A stretch of 64,000 nt of DNA from contig CAWDLI010000003.1 of assembly GCA_963803245.1 (NCBI GenBank), forward strand, positions 62,001 to 126,000. Reading direction: 5' to 3'. Numbering within the stretch: the first letter of the stretch is position 1; every line of letters starts with the position of its first letter. Below the pieces are notes generated by a model. That model saw nothing but the letters and a program-made list of their open reading frames with translations. It made no database searches and was not told where the DNA came from. Of this stretch, positions 37,731 to 47,108 are shown piece after piece. Source of the stretch: JACVRW01 sp963803245 (lineage in GTDB: Bacteria; Actinomycetota; Thermoleophilia; Solirubrobacterales; Thermoleophilaceae). The position numbers and the translations under genes are program-made.

Positions 37731-39001
37731 GAGTCCCCTTCTTCCCGATTTCGGATCTTGTACGCCATTCGCGATTGGAGGCTCCACAGCTCGATGAATC
37801 CGGGGCTGGCCTGCTGGGAGAAGAGCCCGCCGGACTCGCCGAAGCCGGCAAGCGCCTGGTCGTAGAGGGCGTTGGGCGACTGCCTGGCCACCGGCCGGGC
37901 CGAGCCCTTGTACAGCCGCATGGTGATCGACCCCGTGGCCTGTTCGTTCACTGACTCCATGAACGCGCTCAGGTCCCCCAGCAGGGGCTCGTGCCAGAGC
38001 CCCGCGTACACGAGGAACGCCCACTGGTTGTCGAGCTGCGGCTTGAAGTTGTTCTGGTGGATGGTGCCCACGAGCTTCTCGAGCTCCTTGTGCGCCGGCA
38101 GGATGATCGCCGCGGCGGGCACCTCGTAGAGGTCGCGCACCTTCAGCCCGACGATCCGGTCCTCCACGTGGTCCACGATGCCGACCCCGTGGCGGGCGCC
38201 GATCTCGCCGGCCCGCTCGAGCAGCTCCACCAGCCCGAGCCGCTCGCCGTCGAGCGCCACCGGGCGGCCGCGCTCGAACTCCACGACCACGTCCTGGGCC
38301 TCGTCGGGCGCCTCCTCCGGCCTCGTGACGAGCTGGAACACGTCGTCGTGCGGCGGCTCGGCCAGGTCCTCGATCGGCCCGCCCTCGGACGAGCGCCCCC
38401 AGAGGTTGTCGTCGATCGAGTACGGCACCGCCTCGGCGCCGCCCTTCACCGGGATGCCGTGCTCGCGCGCGTAGGCGATCTCCTCCTCGCGCCCCATCTG
38501 CCAGCCGCGCACCGGAGCGATGATCTTCATCTCCGGCGCGAGCGCCAACACCGTGGACTCGATCCGCACCTGGTCGTTGCCCTTGCCGGTGCAGCCGTGG
38601 GCGATCGTGTCGCAGCCGGACTCGCGCGCCTTCTCCACCGCGAGCTTCGCGATCAGCGGCCGCCCGAGCGCGGTGAACAGCGGGTAGCCGCCGCCGTAGA
38701 GCGCATTCGCCTTGATGGCGGGCAGCACGTAGTGCTCGGCGAACTCCTCGCGCGCGTCGACCACATGGCAGTCGAGCGCCCCCAGCTGGAGCGCCTTGCC
38801 GCGCACCACGTCGAACTCCTCGCCCGGCTGGCCGAGGTTCACGGTCAGGGCGACCACCTCGGCCTCGTACTCGTCCTGGATCCACTTGAGCATCACGCTC
38901 GTGTCGAGCCCGCCCGAGTAGAGCAGCAGCACGCGGCCGACCTCGCCCGGCTCGGCCTCGTAGGACGCCGTGGCCCTCAGCGTTGTGCGCTCCTCGGTCA
39001 T
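37727..39001 (-). CDS. argG: Argininosuccinate synthase
   Basis: This ATP-dependent enzyme joins citrulline and aspartate. The 424-residue protein shows VLLYSGGLDTSVMLKW (P-loop-like PPi motif), GCDTIAHGCTGKGNDQVR (substrate loop) and GREEEIAYAREHGIP; PYSIDDNLWGRSSEGG is the standard citrulline/aspartate segment. The N-terminus has about 20 extra polar residues. It overlaps the GGCT-like gene upstream and the small membrane protein downstream by 4 nt each. argH, the next step, is not in the window. Confidence 0.95.
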   Translation of the reverse strand: MTEERTTLRATASYEAEPGEVGRVLLLYSGGLDTSVMLKWIQDEYEAEVVALTVNLGQPGEEFDVVRGKALQLGALDCHVVDAREEFAEHYVLPAIKANALYGGGYPLFTALGRPLIAKLAVEKARESGCDTIAHGCTGKGNDQVRIESTVLALAPEMKIIAPVRGWQMGREEEIAYAREHGIPVKGGAEAVPYSIDDNLWGRSSEGGPIEDLAEPPHDDVFQLVTRPEEAPDEAQDVVVEFERGRPVALDGERLGLVELLERAGEIGARHGVGIVDHVEDRIVGLKVRDLYEVPAAAIILPAHKELEKLVGTIHQNNFKPQLDNQWAFLVYAGLWHEPLLGDLSAFMESVNEQATGSITMRLYKGSARPVARQSPNALYDQALAGFGESGGLFSQQASPGFIELWSLQSRMAYKIRNREEGDS

Positions 39002-39444
39002 GGGGCGGTCACGCTACCGCGCAGCACCGACTCGAGGGTCGCGAGCCACTCGTCGGGCAGGCCGCGATCGCGCGCGCCGCTCAGCACGAGCGAGGCGTAC
39101 TCCGGCGTGGCCGGCGGCGCCTCGGGGTCCTTGTCGATCACCTCGTAGGTGACCGCGGGCCTGAGCTCGCCGTCGAGGTCCACCTCCACGTCCCGGCGGC
39201 GGTAGGCGAAGCCGGCACCCTCCTTGCGGTCGAGCGCGGCCAGGGCCGTCTCCGGCGCGTCGTAGGCGGCTCCCCACACCCGCTCCCCGGGCGCGAACAG
39301 CACATCGGCCACCCCGCCGCCCCAGCGGATCGAGCGGCGCGTGAGCGCCAGCTGGAAGTCGGGCAGCACCGCCGCACCCAGGAAGCGCGCCTCCGGCGCC
39401 ACCTCCGCGGCGGCGAGGTTGCTGCCGTAGGCGAAGAGCAGCAC
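38998..39444 (-). CDS. Gamma-glutamylcyclotransferase-like (AIG2/GGCT) protein
   Basis: The 148-residue protein starts VLLFAYGSNLAAAEVAPEAR, the F-A-Y-G-S-N motif of GGCT-fold enzymes, followed by FLGAAVLPDFQLALTR and VWGAAYDAP. ALDRKEGAGFAYRRRDV supplies the Glu expected to act as general acid/base. Family members release 5-oxoproline from gamma-glutamyl amines or glutathione. It sits between argD and argG where many bacteria have argF/argR, starting at GTG 39444 two nt after the argD stop and overlapping argG. A role in arginine metabolism is only suggested by position. Confidence 0.75.
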   Translation of the reverse strand: MLLFAYGSNLAAAEVAPEARFLGAAVLPDFQLALTRRSIRWGGGVADVLFAPGERVWGAAYDAPETALAALDRKEGAGFAYRRRDVEVDLDGELRPAVTYEVIDKDPEAPPATPEYASLVLSGARDRGLPDEWLATLESVLRGSVTAP

Positions 39445-39446
39445 GG

Positions 39447-40583
39447 TCAGGCCACCAGCCGGCCGATGCGCAGCACGGCCTCGTCGATCTCGTCGCCGGA
39501 CACCGTGAGCGGCGGCAGCAGGCGCACCGTGTCCGGGCCGGTGGCGTTCAGGACGAGCCGCTCGTCGAGCAGCGCCCGCCGCACGAGGCCGGGCGCGTCC
39601 GGGGCGCGGAACGCGAGCATCAGCCCCAGGCCGCGAACCTCGAGGCCGAGGTCGCGCAGGCCGGCCGCGAGACGAAGGCCCTTCTCGCGCACCGCTGCAA
39701 GGAACGCCTCGTCGTCGATCGTGTCGAGCACCGCGTTGGCGGCGGCCGTGACCACCGGGCCGCCGGCGAAGGTGGAGCCGTGGTCGCCCGGCTGGAGCAC
39801 GTCGGCATGCGCGGGGGCGGCCACGCAGGCGCCGATCGGCAGGCCTCCTCCGAGTCCCTTCGCCACGGTCATCACGTCCGGCTCGATGCCCAGCTGCTGC
39901 CACGCCCAGAGCGTGCCCGTGCGCCCCATCCCGCACTGGATCTCGTCGAGCACGAGCAGCGCGTCGTGCGCGTCGCATGCCTCGCGGGCGGCGGCCAGGA
40001 GCTCGGGGTCGACGGGATGGATGCCGCCCTCGCCCTGCACGGGCTCGAGGATCACGGCGGCCACGTCGTCGTCCACGGGAAGCGGTCCTCCGCGCGGCGC
40101 GACGCTGAACCCGGGCACGAGCGGTGCGAAGGGCGCCTGCTTCGACTCCTGCGGCGTGGCCGACAGCGCCCCCATGGTGCGTCCGTGGAAGGCCCCCTCG
40201 AGCACCACGAAGCGACCGCCCGGCTTGCGCCGCCGGGCCAGCTTGATCGCGCACTCGATCGCCTCGGCCCCGGAGTTGCAGAAGAACACCTTGCCCCCGA
40301 GCGAGGCGTCGGCGAGCCTGCGCGCGAGCCGCATCGCGGGCTCGGTGTAGAACAGGTTGCCCACGTGCATGAGCCGCCCGGCCTGGTCGCGCACCGCCTC
40401 CACCACTCGCGGGTGGCAGTGGCCCAGCTGGGTCACCGAGATACCGCTCAGGAAGTCGAGGTACTCCTGGCCGTCCGAATCCCAGAGCCACGTGCCCTCG
40501 CCGCGCACGAACTCCACCGGCTGGCGGGCGTAGGTGCCCATCACCGCCTCGCGCTCGAGCTCCCTGAGCACGTCTAGGGCCAC
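39447..40583 (-). CDS. argD: Acetylornithine aminotransferase
   Basis: This PLP enzyme makes N-acetylornithine from the semialdehyde with glutamate. The 378-residue protein shows the class III aminotransferase features FFCNSGAEAIECAIKLAR, VVLEGAFHGRTMGALSAT, the cofactor Asp in LLVLDEIQCGMGRTG and Schiff-base Lys in VMTVAKGLGGGLP, then GSTFAGGPVVTAAA. The GTG at 40583 overlaps the argB end by 10 nt; GTG 40571 is an alternative start. It may also serve lysine synthesis as succinyldiaminopimelate aminotransferase, as in other bacteria. Confidence 0.95.
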   Translation of the reverse strand: MALDVLRELEREAVMGTYARQPVEFVRGEGTWLWDSDGQEYLDFLSGISVTQLGHCHPRVVEAVRDQAGRLMHVGNLFYTEPAMRLARRLADASLGGKVFFCNSGAEAIECAIKLARRRKPGGRFVVLEGAFHGRTMGALSATPQESKQAPFAPLVPGFSVAPRGGPLPVDDDVAAVILEPVQGEGGIHPVDPELLAAAREACDAHDALLVLDEIQCGMGRTGTLWAWQQLGIEPDVMTVAKGLGGGLPIGACVAAPAHADVLQPGDHGSTFAGGPVVTAAANAVLDTIDDEAFLAAVREKGLRLAAGLRDLGLEVRGLGLMLAFRAPDAPGLVRRALLDERLVLNATGPDTVRLLPPLTVSGDEIDEAVLRIGRLVA

Positions 40584-41413
40584 AGCTTGGTCCCGCTGCC
40601 CTCGTCGGTGAACAGCTCGAGCAGCAGCGAGTGCGGCTCGCGCCCGTCGAGGATGTGCGCGTTGTCCACGCCGGCGTCGAGGGCGTGCAGGCAGGCCTCG
40701 AGCTTGGGCCGCATCCCTCCGCCCACCTCCGGGAGACGCTGCCGCACCTCGTCGGCGCGCGCCTCCGAGATGCGGCTGGCCGGATCGTCCGGGTCGGCCC
40801 GCCAGCCCTCAACGTCCGTCAGGAAGACGACCTTGAACGCCCCGAGTGCCTCGGCCACTGCCGCGGCCGCGGAGTCCGCGTTCACGTTGTAGGAATGGCC
40901 CGCGCGGTCGGCGCCCACCGACGCCACGACCGGGATGTAGTCCTCGGCGATGTGGTTGAGCACGCTCACGTCCACGTGCTCGATGTCCCCCACCATCCCC
41001 ATGTCGGTCTCGCCGCCGAGGCGCTTCTTGACGGTGAACAGCTGCCCGTCGTCGCCGCACAGCCCCACGGCCGGCTGCCCGTGGCGGTTGAGGCGCAGCA
41101 CGATGTCCTTGTTCTGCTTGCCGACGAGCACCATCTTGGCCACCTCGACCGTGGCCTCGTCGGACACGCGCAGGCCGTCCACGAAGCGCACCTCCATGCC
41201 GAGCCGCTCCATGTAATGGGTGATGTCGGGGCCGCCCCCGTGCACCACCACGGGGTTCATCCCCACGTACTTGAGGAGCACCACGTCGCGCGCGAAGTCC
41301 TCCTTGAGCGCGGGATCGGTCATCGCCGCGCCCCCGTACTTGATCACCACCGTCTTGCCGTGGAACTCCCGGATGTACGGGAGCGCCTCGAGGAGCGTTG
41401 CTACGTCCCTCAT
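40574..41413 (-). CDS. argB: Acetylglutamate kinase
   Basis: This enzyme phosphorylates N-acetylglutamate. The 279-residue amino-acid-kinase-fold protein shows KTVVIKYGGAAMTDPALKE, VVVHGGGPDITHYMERLG, GLCGDDGQLFTVKK, YNVNADSAAAAVAEALGAFK and the end GGGMRPKLEACLHAL. The N-terminal LLEALPYIREFHGK helix is typical of arginine-inhibited hexameric NAGK, so feedback inhibition by arginine is plausible (inference). ATG overlaps the argJ stop (ATGA). Confidence 0.95.
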   Translation of the reverse strand: MRDVATLLEALPYIREFHGKTVVIKYGGAAMTDPALKEDFARDVVLLKYVGMNPVVVHGGGPDITHYMERLGMEVRFVDGLRVSDEATVEVAKMVLVGKQNKDIVLRLNRHGQPAVGLCGDDGQLFTVKKRLGGETDMGMVGDIEHVDVSVLNHIAEDYIPVVASVGADRAGHSYNVNADSAAAAVAEALGAFKVVFLTDVEGWRADPDDPASRISEARADEVRQRLPEVGGGMRPKLEACLHALDAGVDNAHILDGREPHSLLLELFTDEGSGTKLWP

Positions 41414-42648
41414 GACGTGTAGGTCGCGTTGAGTCGCACGTACCCCTCCGAGAGATCGCTGAAGAAGACCTCGGTCTCGCCGCCCTCGCCCGGCAGGGTC
41501 AGCTCGAACTCCACCTCGGGCGCCGCGAACGCCGCTTCGAGCGCCCGCAGCTCCTCGGCACCGAGATCCACCGCATCGCCCGCGGACACCACCTGGCGTC
41601 CCTCGATCTCGAGGTCCGCCACGAACGCCTCCCCGTGCGGCCACACCTGGCCCGCCGCCTGCAGCACGCGGCCGAAGTTCGGGTCGGCGCCGTTGAGCGC
41701 GGTCTTGACGAGCGGGGAGTTGGCCACCGCCCGCGCGACGGTCTCCACCGTGTCTGCCCGGCCGCGCACGACCACCCTTCCGATGCGCTCGGCGCCCTCG
41801 CCGTCGCTCACGATCTCGATCGCCAGCTGGCGCAGCAGCGCGTCCAGCGCCTCGCCGAGGGCGATCTCGTCGGGGCTCTCCGGCTCCACCGCCACCCCGG
41901 AGGCGCCGCCGGCCTGGACGACGACCGTGTCGCTCGTGGAGAGCTGCCCGTCCACGCTGATGCGATCGAACGAGCGCTTGACGCACACGCCCGTGAGGAG
42001 CTCGACCGACTCGGGCGCCAGCCGCGCGTCGGTCTGCACGAAGCAGAACGTCGTGGCGTAGCGCGGGGAGATCATGCCGGCGCCCTTGGCCTGGGCGGAC
42101 AGAGTGACCGTGCCCGACGGCAGCTCCACCTGGAGGCACGCGCGCTTGGGGCCGCGGTCGCTCGTGAGGATCGCCTCCGAGAACGACGACGCGTCCGGGA
42201 CGAGCGCGGCGCACGCTGCGCGTATGCCGGCCAGCGCGGGCTCGCGCGGGAGCTGCGTGCCGATCACCCCGGTCGAGGCCACCGCCACCTGCTCCGGCGC
42301 GACGCCCAGCACCTCCGCGGTGGTCGCCTGCTGGGCGACGGCGGTCTCGAGGCCGCGCCGGCCGTCGCCCACGTTCGAATGAGCGGCGTTGGCGGCCACC
42401 GCCCGCAGCGCGTCCGTGCGCGCCTCGCGCGACACGACCACCGGCGCGCCCACGCGCGCGTTGGTGGTGAAGCGCGCCGCCGAGACCGTGTCGGGTGCGT
42501 CGCTCACGAGCACGCCCACGTCGAGGCCCTCGGGCTTGAGGCCGGCCGCGACGCCGGCCGCCCGGAAGCCCGGCGCCAGCCCGGTGGGCTCGAGCTCGGT
42601 CACGTGCGCCGGGCGCTCGACCCACCGCGAGCGGAAGAAGCTGCTCAC
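41410..42648 (-). CDS. argJ: Bifunctional ornithine acetyltransferase / N-acetylglutamate synthase
   Basis: This enzyme recycles the acetyl group from acetylornithine to glutamate. The 412-residue protein self-cleaves in the family at an Ala-Thr bond; here KGAGMISPRYATTFCFVQTD carries the corresponding Ala-Thr, with KGAGMI-x-P as in other ArgJ. SDGEGAERIG and ADPNFGRVLQAAGQ are further signatures. No argA is seen, consistent with the cyclic pathway. GTG start overlaps the argC stop (GTGA). Confidence 0.95.
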   Translation of the reverse strand: MSSFFRSRWVERPAHVTELEPTGLAPGFRAAGVAAGLKPEGLDVGVLVSDAPDTVSAARFTTNARVGAPVVVSREARTDALRAVAANAAHSNVGDGRRGLETAVAQQATTAEVLGVAPEQVAVASTGVIGTQLPREPALAGIRAACAALVPDASSFSEAILTSDRGPKRACLQVELPSGTVTLSAQAKGAGMISPRYATTFCFVQTDARLAPESVELLTGVCVKRSFDRISVDGQLSTSDTVVVQAGGASGVAVEPESPDEIALGEALDALLRQLAIEIVSDGEGAERIGRVVVRGRADTVETVARAVANSPLVKTALNGADPNFGRVLQAAGQVWPHGEAFVADLEIEGRQVVSAGDAVDLGAEELRALEAAFAAPEVEFELTLPGEGGETEVFFSDLSEGYVRLNATYTS

Positions 42649-43625
42649 TCCAATCCCTCCGTCTCGGGCAGCCCCAGCATCAGGTTCAGGTCCTGGAGCG
42701 CCTGTCCGGCGGCGCCCTTCCAGAGGTTGTCGATGGCGCCGAACGCGATCGTCCGGTCGCCCACGACGGTCACGTGGACCCGGCAGCGGTTGGTGTCCTG
42801 CACGTGCCGCGTGTGCGGCGCCTCGTCCACGACGTCGATGAACGGCTCGGCGGCGTAGGCCTCGCGATAGAGCTCGGCGGCCTCGTCCTTCGTGAGGCCC
42901 GGAACCGTGAGGTAACAGGTGGCGAGAATGCCCTGGTCGAGCGGGACGAGGTGGGTCACGAAGCTGAAGCGCCCCGGCCCGAGCTCCTGCTCGATCTCCG
43001 CGCTGTGGCGGTGGCCCTCGACCTTGTAGGCGTTCACGTTCTCTGCCGCCGACGAGTAGTGCGTCTCCTCGGTGGCCTCCCGACCCGCGCCCGACACGCC
43101 GGCCTTGATGTCGAACACGGCGTCGTCGATCCGGCCGCGCAACGGCAGCGTGGCCAGCAGAGCGGCGGTGGAGTTGCAGCCCGGACCGGCCACCAGGGAG
43201 GCGGCGGCGATCTCCCCGCGGTGGGCCTCGGGCAGGCCGTACACGGCCTCCGCGAGCAGCTCGGGCGCCTCGTGCGGCTGGTACCAGCGCTCGTAGCTCG
43301 CCTGGTCGAGCCGGAAGTCGGCCGACAGGTCCACCACCTTCAGCCCGCGCTCGCGCAGCTCCTTCACCGCGCGCGCGGCGGTCTTGTGCGGATAGGCCAC
43401 CATGGCCGCGTCGGCCCGCTCCGCAACCGCGTCGGCGTCGAACTCCTCGAGGACCCGGGTCACGCCGTAGCGCGGATAGAGCTCGTCGTGACGGCGACCC
43501 GCGTCGGCGCGTGCCGTGGCCACCGTCAGCTCGAGCGACGGGTGGCGGTCCACGAGCCGCGCGCAGAGCGCGCCGCCGAAGCCGGCGGCGCCGAGCACGG
43601 CCACGCGTGTGCCGGCGTCAGGCAC
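42645..43625 (-). CDS. argC: N-acetyl-gamma-glutamyl-phosphate reductase
   Basis: This NADPH enzyme reduces acetylglutamyl phosphate to the semialdehyde. The 326-residue protein (GTG 43625) starts VAVLGAAGFGGALCARLV (nucleotide fold) and has the catalytic Cys in SLVAGPGCNSTAALL, YGLPEAHR, KAGVSGAGREATEETHY and a C-terminal FGAIDNLWKGAAGQALQDLN. The start overlaps the pheT end by 8 nt, linking the arg genes to pheST. Length is slightly shorter than the usual 340-350 but complete. Confidence 0.95.
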   Translation of the reverse strand: MPDAGTRVAVLGAAGFGGALCARLVDRHPSLELTVATARADAGRRHDELYPRYGVTRVLEEFDADAVAERADAAMVAYPHKTAARAVKELRERGLKVVDLSADFRLDQASYERWYQPHEAPELLAEAVYGLPEAHRGEIAAASLVAGPGCNSTAALLATLPLRGRIDDAVFDIKAGVSGAGREATEETHYSSAAENVNAYKVEGHRHSAEIEQELGPGRFSFVTHLVPLDQGILATCYLTVPGLTKDEAAELYREAYAAEPFIDVVDEAPHTRHVQDTNRCRVHVTVVGDRTIAFGAIDNLWKGAAGQALQDLNLMLGLPETEGLE

Positions 43626-46035
43626 GCAGGGCCCCGCCGAGCTTCTCGATCTCGCGCTGGATGGCCACCCGGCGCTCGGCCACCTCGTCGTCGGTGAGCG
43701 TCCGGTCCGGAGCCCGGAACTCGAGGCGCAGCGCGAGCGACTTGCTGCCCTCGCCCACCTGCTCGCCCCGGTAGAGGTCGAAGACCTTGAGCGACTCGAG
43801 CAGGTCGCCGCCACCTTCCCTCACGGCCGCCTCCACCCTGGCGGCGGGCACATCGTCGGGCACCACCACGGCGATGTCCTGCCTCACGACCGGGACGCTC
43901 GTCACGTCCTTGTAGACCTGTGCCCCGGTTCCGCCCAGCGCGTCCACGTCGAGCTCGAGCACCGCCACCGGGCCCTCCAGCTCCCAGGCCGCGACCACCT
44001 CGGGGTGGAGCTCGCCGATGAAGCCGATCCCCTCATCGTCGCCGGTGCGCACCGAGGCCTGGCGCCCCGGGTGCAGGAACGGGAGCTCGCCGGGCTCGGC
44101 GCGCCACCCGACGCCGGCCGTCTCGAGCAGCGCGTCCAGGACCGCCCGAGCGGAGTAGTAGTCGGCCGCCCGGCCGGGGGTGCGCCAGCCCGCCGGCTGG
44201 CCGATGGTGAGCAGGGCCGACAGGTGATGACGCTCCTCCGCGGGCGTCTCGCCCTTGGGGGAGTCCGCCGGAGCCGCATCGAGCGACCCCGACGGCCGGA
44301 AGACGCGCGCCGACTCGAACAGGGCCAGCTCGTCACGGCCGTACGCGGCGTTGTGCGCGGCGGCGTCCAGGAGTCCCGGCAGCAGGAGCGGGCGCATCAC
44401 GCTCTGGTCCTCGGTGAGCGGGTTCTCGAGCCGTAGCGCGGGCTCGCCGTCCAGGCGCAGCCGAGCGAGTGCCGCCGGCGAGGTGAACGAGTACGAGACC
44501 GTCTCGTTCAGTCCCCGGTCGCGCAGAGCGTCCTCGAGCCGGCGCCGGAGCCGCTGCTCCTCCGTGAGCGTGCCCACGGCGGCACGGCGGGCGGGAAGAG
44601 TGGTCGGCAGCTTGTCGAGGCCGTGCACGCGCGCCACCTCCTCGATCAGGTCGATCTCGCGCCGCACGTCGCTGCTGCGCCAGGGCGGGACCGTCCAGCC
44701 GCCGCCGGGCACGGACTCGAACCCGAGCCGGGTGAGTATCTGCTCGACCTCGCCGGGGTCGATGCGCTCGCCGAGCAGCCGCTCCATCCTGTCGAGCCGC
44801 AGCGGTACCACGACGTCCTCGGCCGGCACCGGATACTCGTCGAGCGTGCCCGGCACGAGCCGTGCCCCGGCGAGCTCGACCATCAGCCGCGCCGCCAGCC
44901 GCTGCGCGGCGATCGCCTGGTCGGGGTGCAGCTGCTTCTCGAAGCGCGCCGACGCCTCGCTGCGCAGCCCGAGGGCCTTCGAGGTCCGCATGATGTTCGG
45001 GCCGACCCAGGTGGCCGCCTCCATCAGCACGCGCGTGGTGTCGTCGGAAACCTCCGAGATCTGGCCGCCCATCACGCCCGCGATCCCGCTCGGGCCCTCT
45101 GCGTCGCAGACCAGGGCCATCTCCGAGGTGAAGGTGCGCTCGACGTCGTCGAGCGTCGTCATCTTCTCGCCGTCGGCGGCCTTCCGGACGACGATCCGGC
45201 CGCCGCGCACGCGGTCGAGGTCGAAGGCGTGCAGCGGCTGGCCGGTGGTGAGCATCACGTAGTTGGTGATGTCCACGACGTTCGAGATCGGGCGCTGGCC
45301 CGCCGCCATCAGCCGCTGCTTCAGCCAGAGCGGCGAGGGGCCCACCTTCACGTCTTCGAACACGCGCGCGCTGAAGCGCAGGCAGGTCTCGGGGTCGATC
45401 TCGACGGACGCGTGGTCGGCGGCGGAGTCGGTTCCGCTCGGCTCGGCGTCCTCGTCGGTCGGGTCAGCGGCGAGCGGCGCTCCGGTGACCGCGTGCAGGT
45501 CGCGCGCCACTCCGTAGACGCTCATCACGTCGGGACGGTTGGGGGTCACCTCGAGCTCGAGCACCTCGTCGGCGATCGGGAGGTGGCCGGCGAGCGGAGC
45601 GCCGGGCGCGAGGTCGTCGGGCAGCACCATGATCCCGGCGTGGTCGGTGCCGATCCCGACCTCGTCCTCGGCCAGGATCATCCCGCTCGAGCGGACCCCC
45701 CGGAGCTTCGCCTCACCCAGCTTCGTGCCGTCCGGCATCGTCGCGCCGGGCAGGGCCACCGCCACGGTCTGGCCGGCGGCCACGTTGGGTGCTCCGCAGA
45801 CGATCGTCCGCGGCTCGCCGGAGCCGTCGTCCACCACGCACAGGCTGAGCCGGTCGGCGTCGGGGTGGGGCCCCGACTCCAGCACGCGGGCCACGACGAA
45901 GCTGGACGGGTCGCCCACCCCCACCGTGTCGAGCCGCTCGAGCTTGTCGCCCGACATCGTCAGCGCATCGGCGATCTCGGCAGCCGCGCTCCCCGGGTCG
46001 CAGTAGCTGCGCAGCCATGCGAGCGGCACCCTCAT
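43618..46035 (-). CDS. pheT: Phenylalanyl-tRNA synthetase beta subunit
   Basis: The beta chain of the (alpha-beta)2 PheRS. The 805-residue protein has the N-terminal tRNA-binding (EMAP-like) domain (FVVARVLESGPHPDADRLSL), the B3/B4 editing domain, B5 (SNVVDITNYVMLTTGQPLHA is at its entrance), a catalytic-like core (LRSEASARFEKQLHPD; FTSPAALARL) and a C-terminal ferredoxin-fold anticodon-binding domain (FDLYRGEQVGEGSKSLALRL). ATG 46035 overlaps the pheS stop (ATGA). Confidence 0.95.
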   Translation of the reverse strand: MRVPLAWLRSYCDPGSAAAEIADALTMSGDKLERLDTVGVGDPSSFVVARVLESGPHPDADRLSLCVVDDGSGEPRTIVCGAPNVAAGQTVAVALPGATMPDGTKLGEAKLRGVRSSGMILAEDEVGIGTDHAGIMVLPDDLAPGAPLAGHLPIADEVLELEVTPNRPDVMSVYGVARDLHAVTGAPLAADPTDEDAEPSGTDSAADHASVEIDPETCLRFSARVFEDVKVGPSPLWLKQRLMAAGQRPISNVVDITNYVMLTTGQPLHAFDLDRVRGGRIVVRKAADGEKMTTLDDVERTFTSEMALVCDAEGPSGIAGVMGGQISEVSDDTTRVLMEAATWVGPNIMRTSKALGLRSEASARFEKQLHPDQAIAAQRLAARLMVELAGARLVPGTLDEYPVPAEDVVVPLRLDRMERLLGERIDPGEVEQILTRLGFESVPGGGWTVPPWRSSDVRREIDLIEEVARVHGLDKLPTTLPARRAAVGTLTEEQRLRRRLEDALRDRGLNETVSYSFTSPAALARLRLDGEPALRLENPLTEDQSVMRPLLLPGLLDAAAHNAAYGRDELALFESARVFRPSGSLDAAPADSPKGETPAEERHHLSALLTIGQPAGWRTPGRAADYYSARAVLDALLETAGVGWRAEPGELPFLHPGRQASVRTGDDEGIGFIGELHPEVVAAWELEGPVAVLELDVDALGGTGAQVYKDVTSVPVVRQDIAVVVPDDVPAARVEAAVREGGGDLLESLKVFDLYRGEQVGEGSKSLALRLEFRAPDRTLTDDEVAERRVAIQREIEKLGGALRA

Positions 46036-47108
46036 GGCCCCGCTCCGAACTGCTCCAGCAGGCGGAGGTCGTTCTCGAAGAGCATCCGCAGGTCGGGCAC
46101 CTCGTGCACGAGCATCGCGATGCGCTCGATCCCCATCCCGAAGGCGAAGCCCTGGACCTTGTCGGGGTCGTAGCCGTTCGCGGCCACGTAGCCGAGCACG
46201 TTCGGGTCCACCATGCCCGAGCCGAGGATCTCGATCCAGCCCTCCCCCTTGCACGTGGGGCAGCGCTCGCCACCGAGCCGGCCGGTGCCGTCGCAGCGGA
46301 AGCAGGACACGTCCACCTCCACGCTCGGCTCGGTGAACGGGAAGTAGCCGGGCCGCAGGCGCACCTCCGTCGTCTCGCCGAACATCTGGCGGGCGAAGGC
46401 GAGCAGCACGCCCTGGAGGTCCGCGAGCGTGATGTCCTCGTCGATTGCCAGGCCCTCTAGCTGGTGGAACATCGGAACGTGCGTGGCGTCCGGAGTGTCG
46501 GGCCGGTAGACGCGGCCCGGCACGACCACGTAGATCGGCGGCTCCTGCAGCTCCATCGCGCGCACCTGCATCGGCGAGGTGTGCGTGCGCAGCAGCACTC
46601 GCTCGGCGAGGTAGAACGTGTCCTGGGGCAGCCGGGCCGGGTGCTCGGGCGGATGGTTGAGCGCGGTGAAGTTGTAGTAGTCGAACTCGATCTCGGGTCC
46701 CTCGAGCACGGAGAAGCCGAGACCCACGAAGATGTCCTCCATCCGGCGCCGGATCTGGGAGATCAGGTGCAGGTGGCCCAGCGGGAGCGGCGGGTCGCCC
46801 GGAAGCGTCACGTCGATGCTGTCCTCCGCGAGCCGGCGCTGCAGCTCCGCGGAGCCCAGCTCGGCATCCCGCGCCTCGATCAGCTGCTCGAGCGCCCGAC
46901 GGACCTGGTTGGCGCCCTGGCCCACCGGGCCGCGCTCCTCGGGCGGCAGCTCCCCGATCGAGCGGAGCACCTGGGTGAGCGGGGACTTCCGGCCGAGGTA
47001 GCGCACGCGCAGCTCCTCGAGCGCCGCCGCGTCGCCGGCGCCGCCGATCGCCCCCTCCGCCTCCTGCCGGAGCTCCTCGAGGTCTGGACGCACGGGAGGC
47101 TCAGGCAT
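46032..47108 (-). CDS. pheS: Phenylalanyl-tRNA synthetase alpha subunit
   Basis: The catalytic alpha chain of PheRS. The 358-residue protein has an N-terminal coiled coil (1-90) and a class II core with HPARLPQDTFYL, TSPMQVRAME, GRVYRPDTPDATHVPMFHQL (motif 2) and GFAFGMGIERIAML (motif 3). A CxxC-x11-CxxC insert (VSCFRCDGTG, RCPTCKGEGW) is seen, a zinc-ribbon-like element found in a subset of bacterial PheS. It overlaps the methyltransferase gene upstream by 8 nt. Confidence 0.95.
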   Translation of the reverse strand: MPEPPVRPDLEELRQEAEGAIGGAGDAAALEELRVRYLGRKSPLTQVLRSIGELPPEERGPVGQGANQVRRALEQLIEARDAELGSAELQRRLAEDSIDVTLPGDPPLPLGHLHLISQIRRRMEDIFVGLGFSVLEGPEIEFDYYNFTALNHPPEHPARLPQDTFYLAERVLLRTHTSPMQVRAMELQEPPIYVVVPGRVYRPDTPDATHVPMFHQLEGLAIDEDITLADLQGVLLAFARQMFGETTEVRLRPGYFPFTEPSVEVDVSCFRCDGTGRLGGERCPTCKGEGWIEILGSGMVDPNVLGYVAANGYDPDKVQGFAFGMGIERIAMLVHEVPDLRMLFENDLRLLEQFGAGP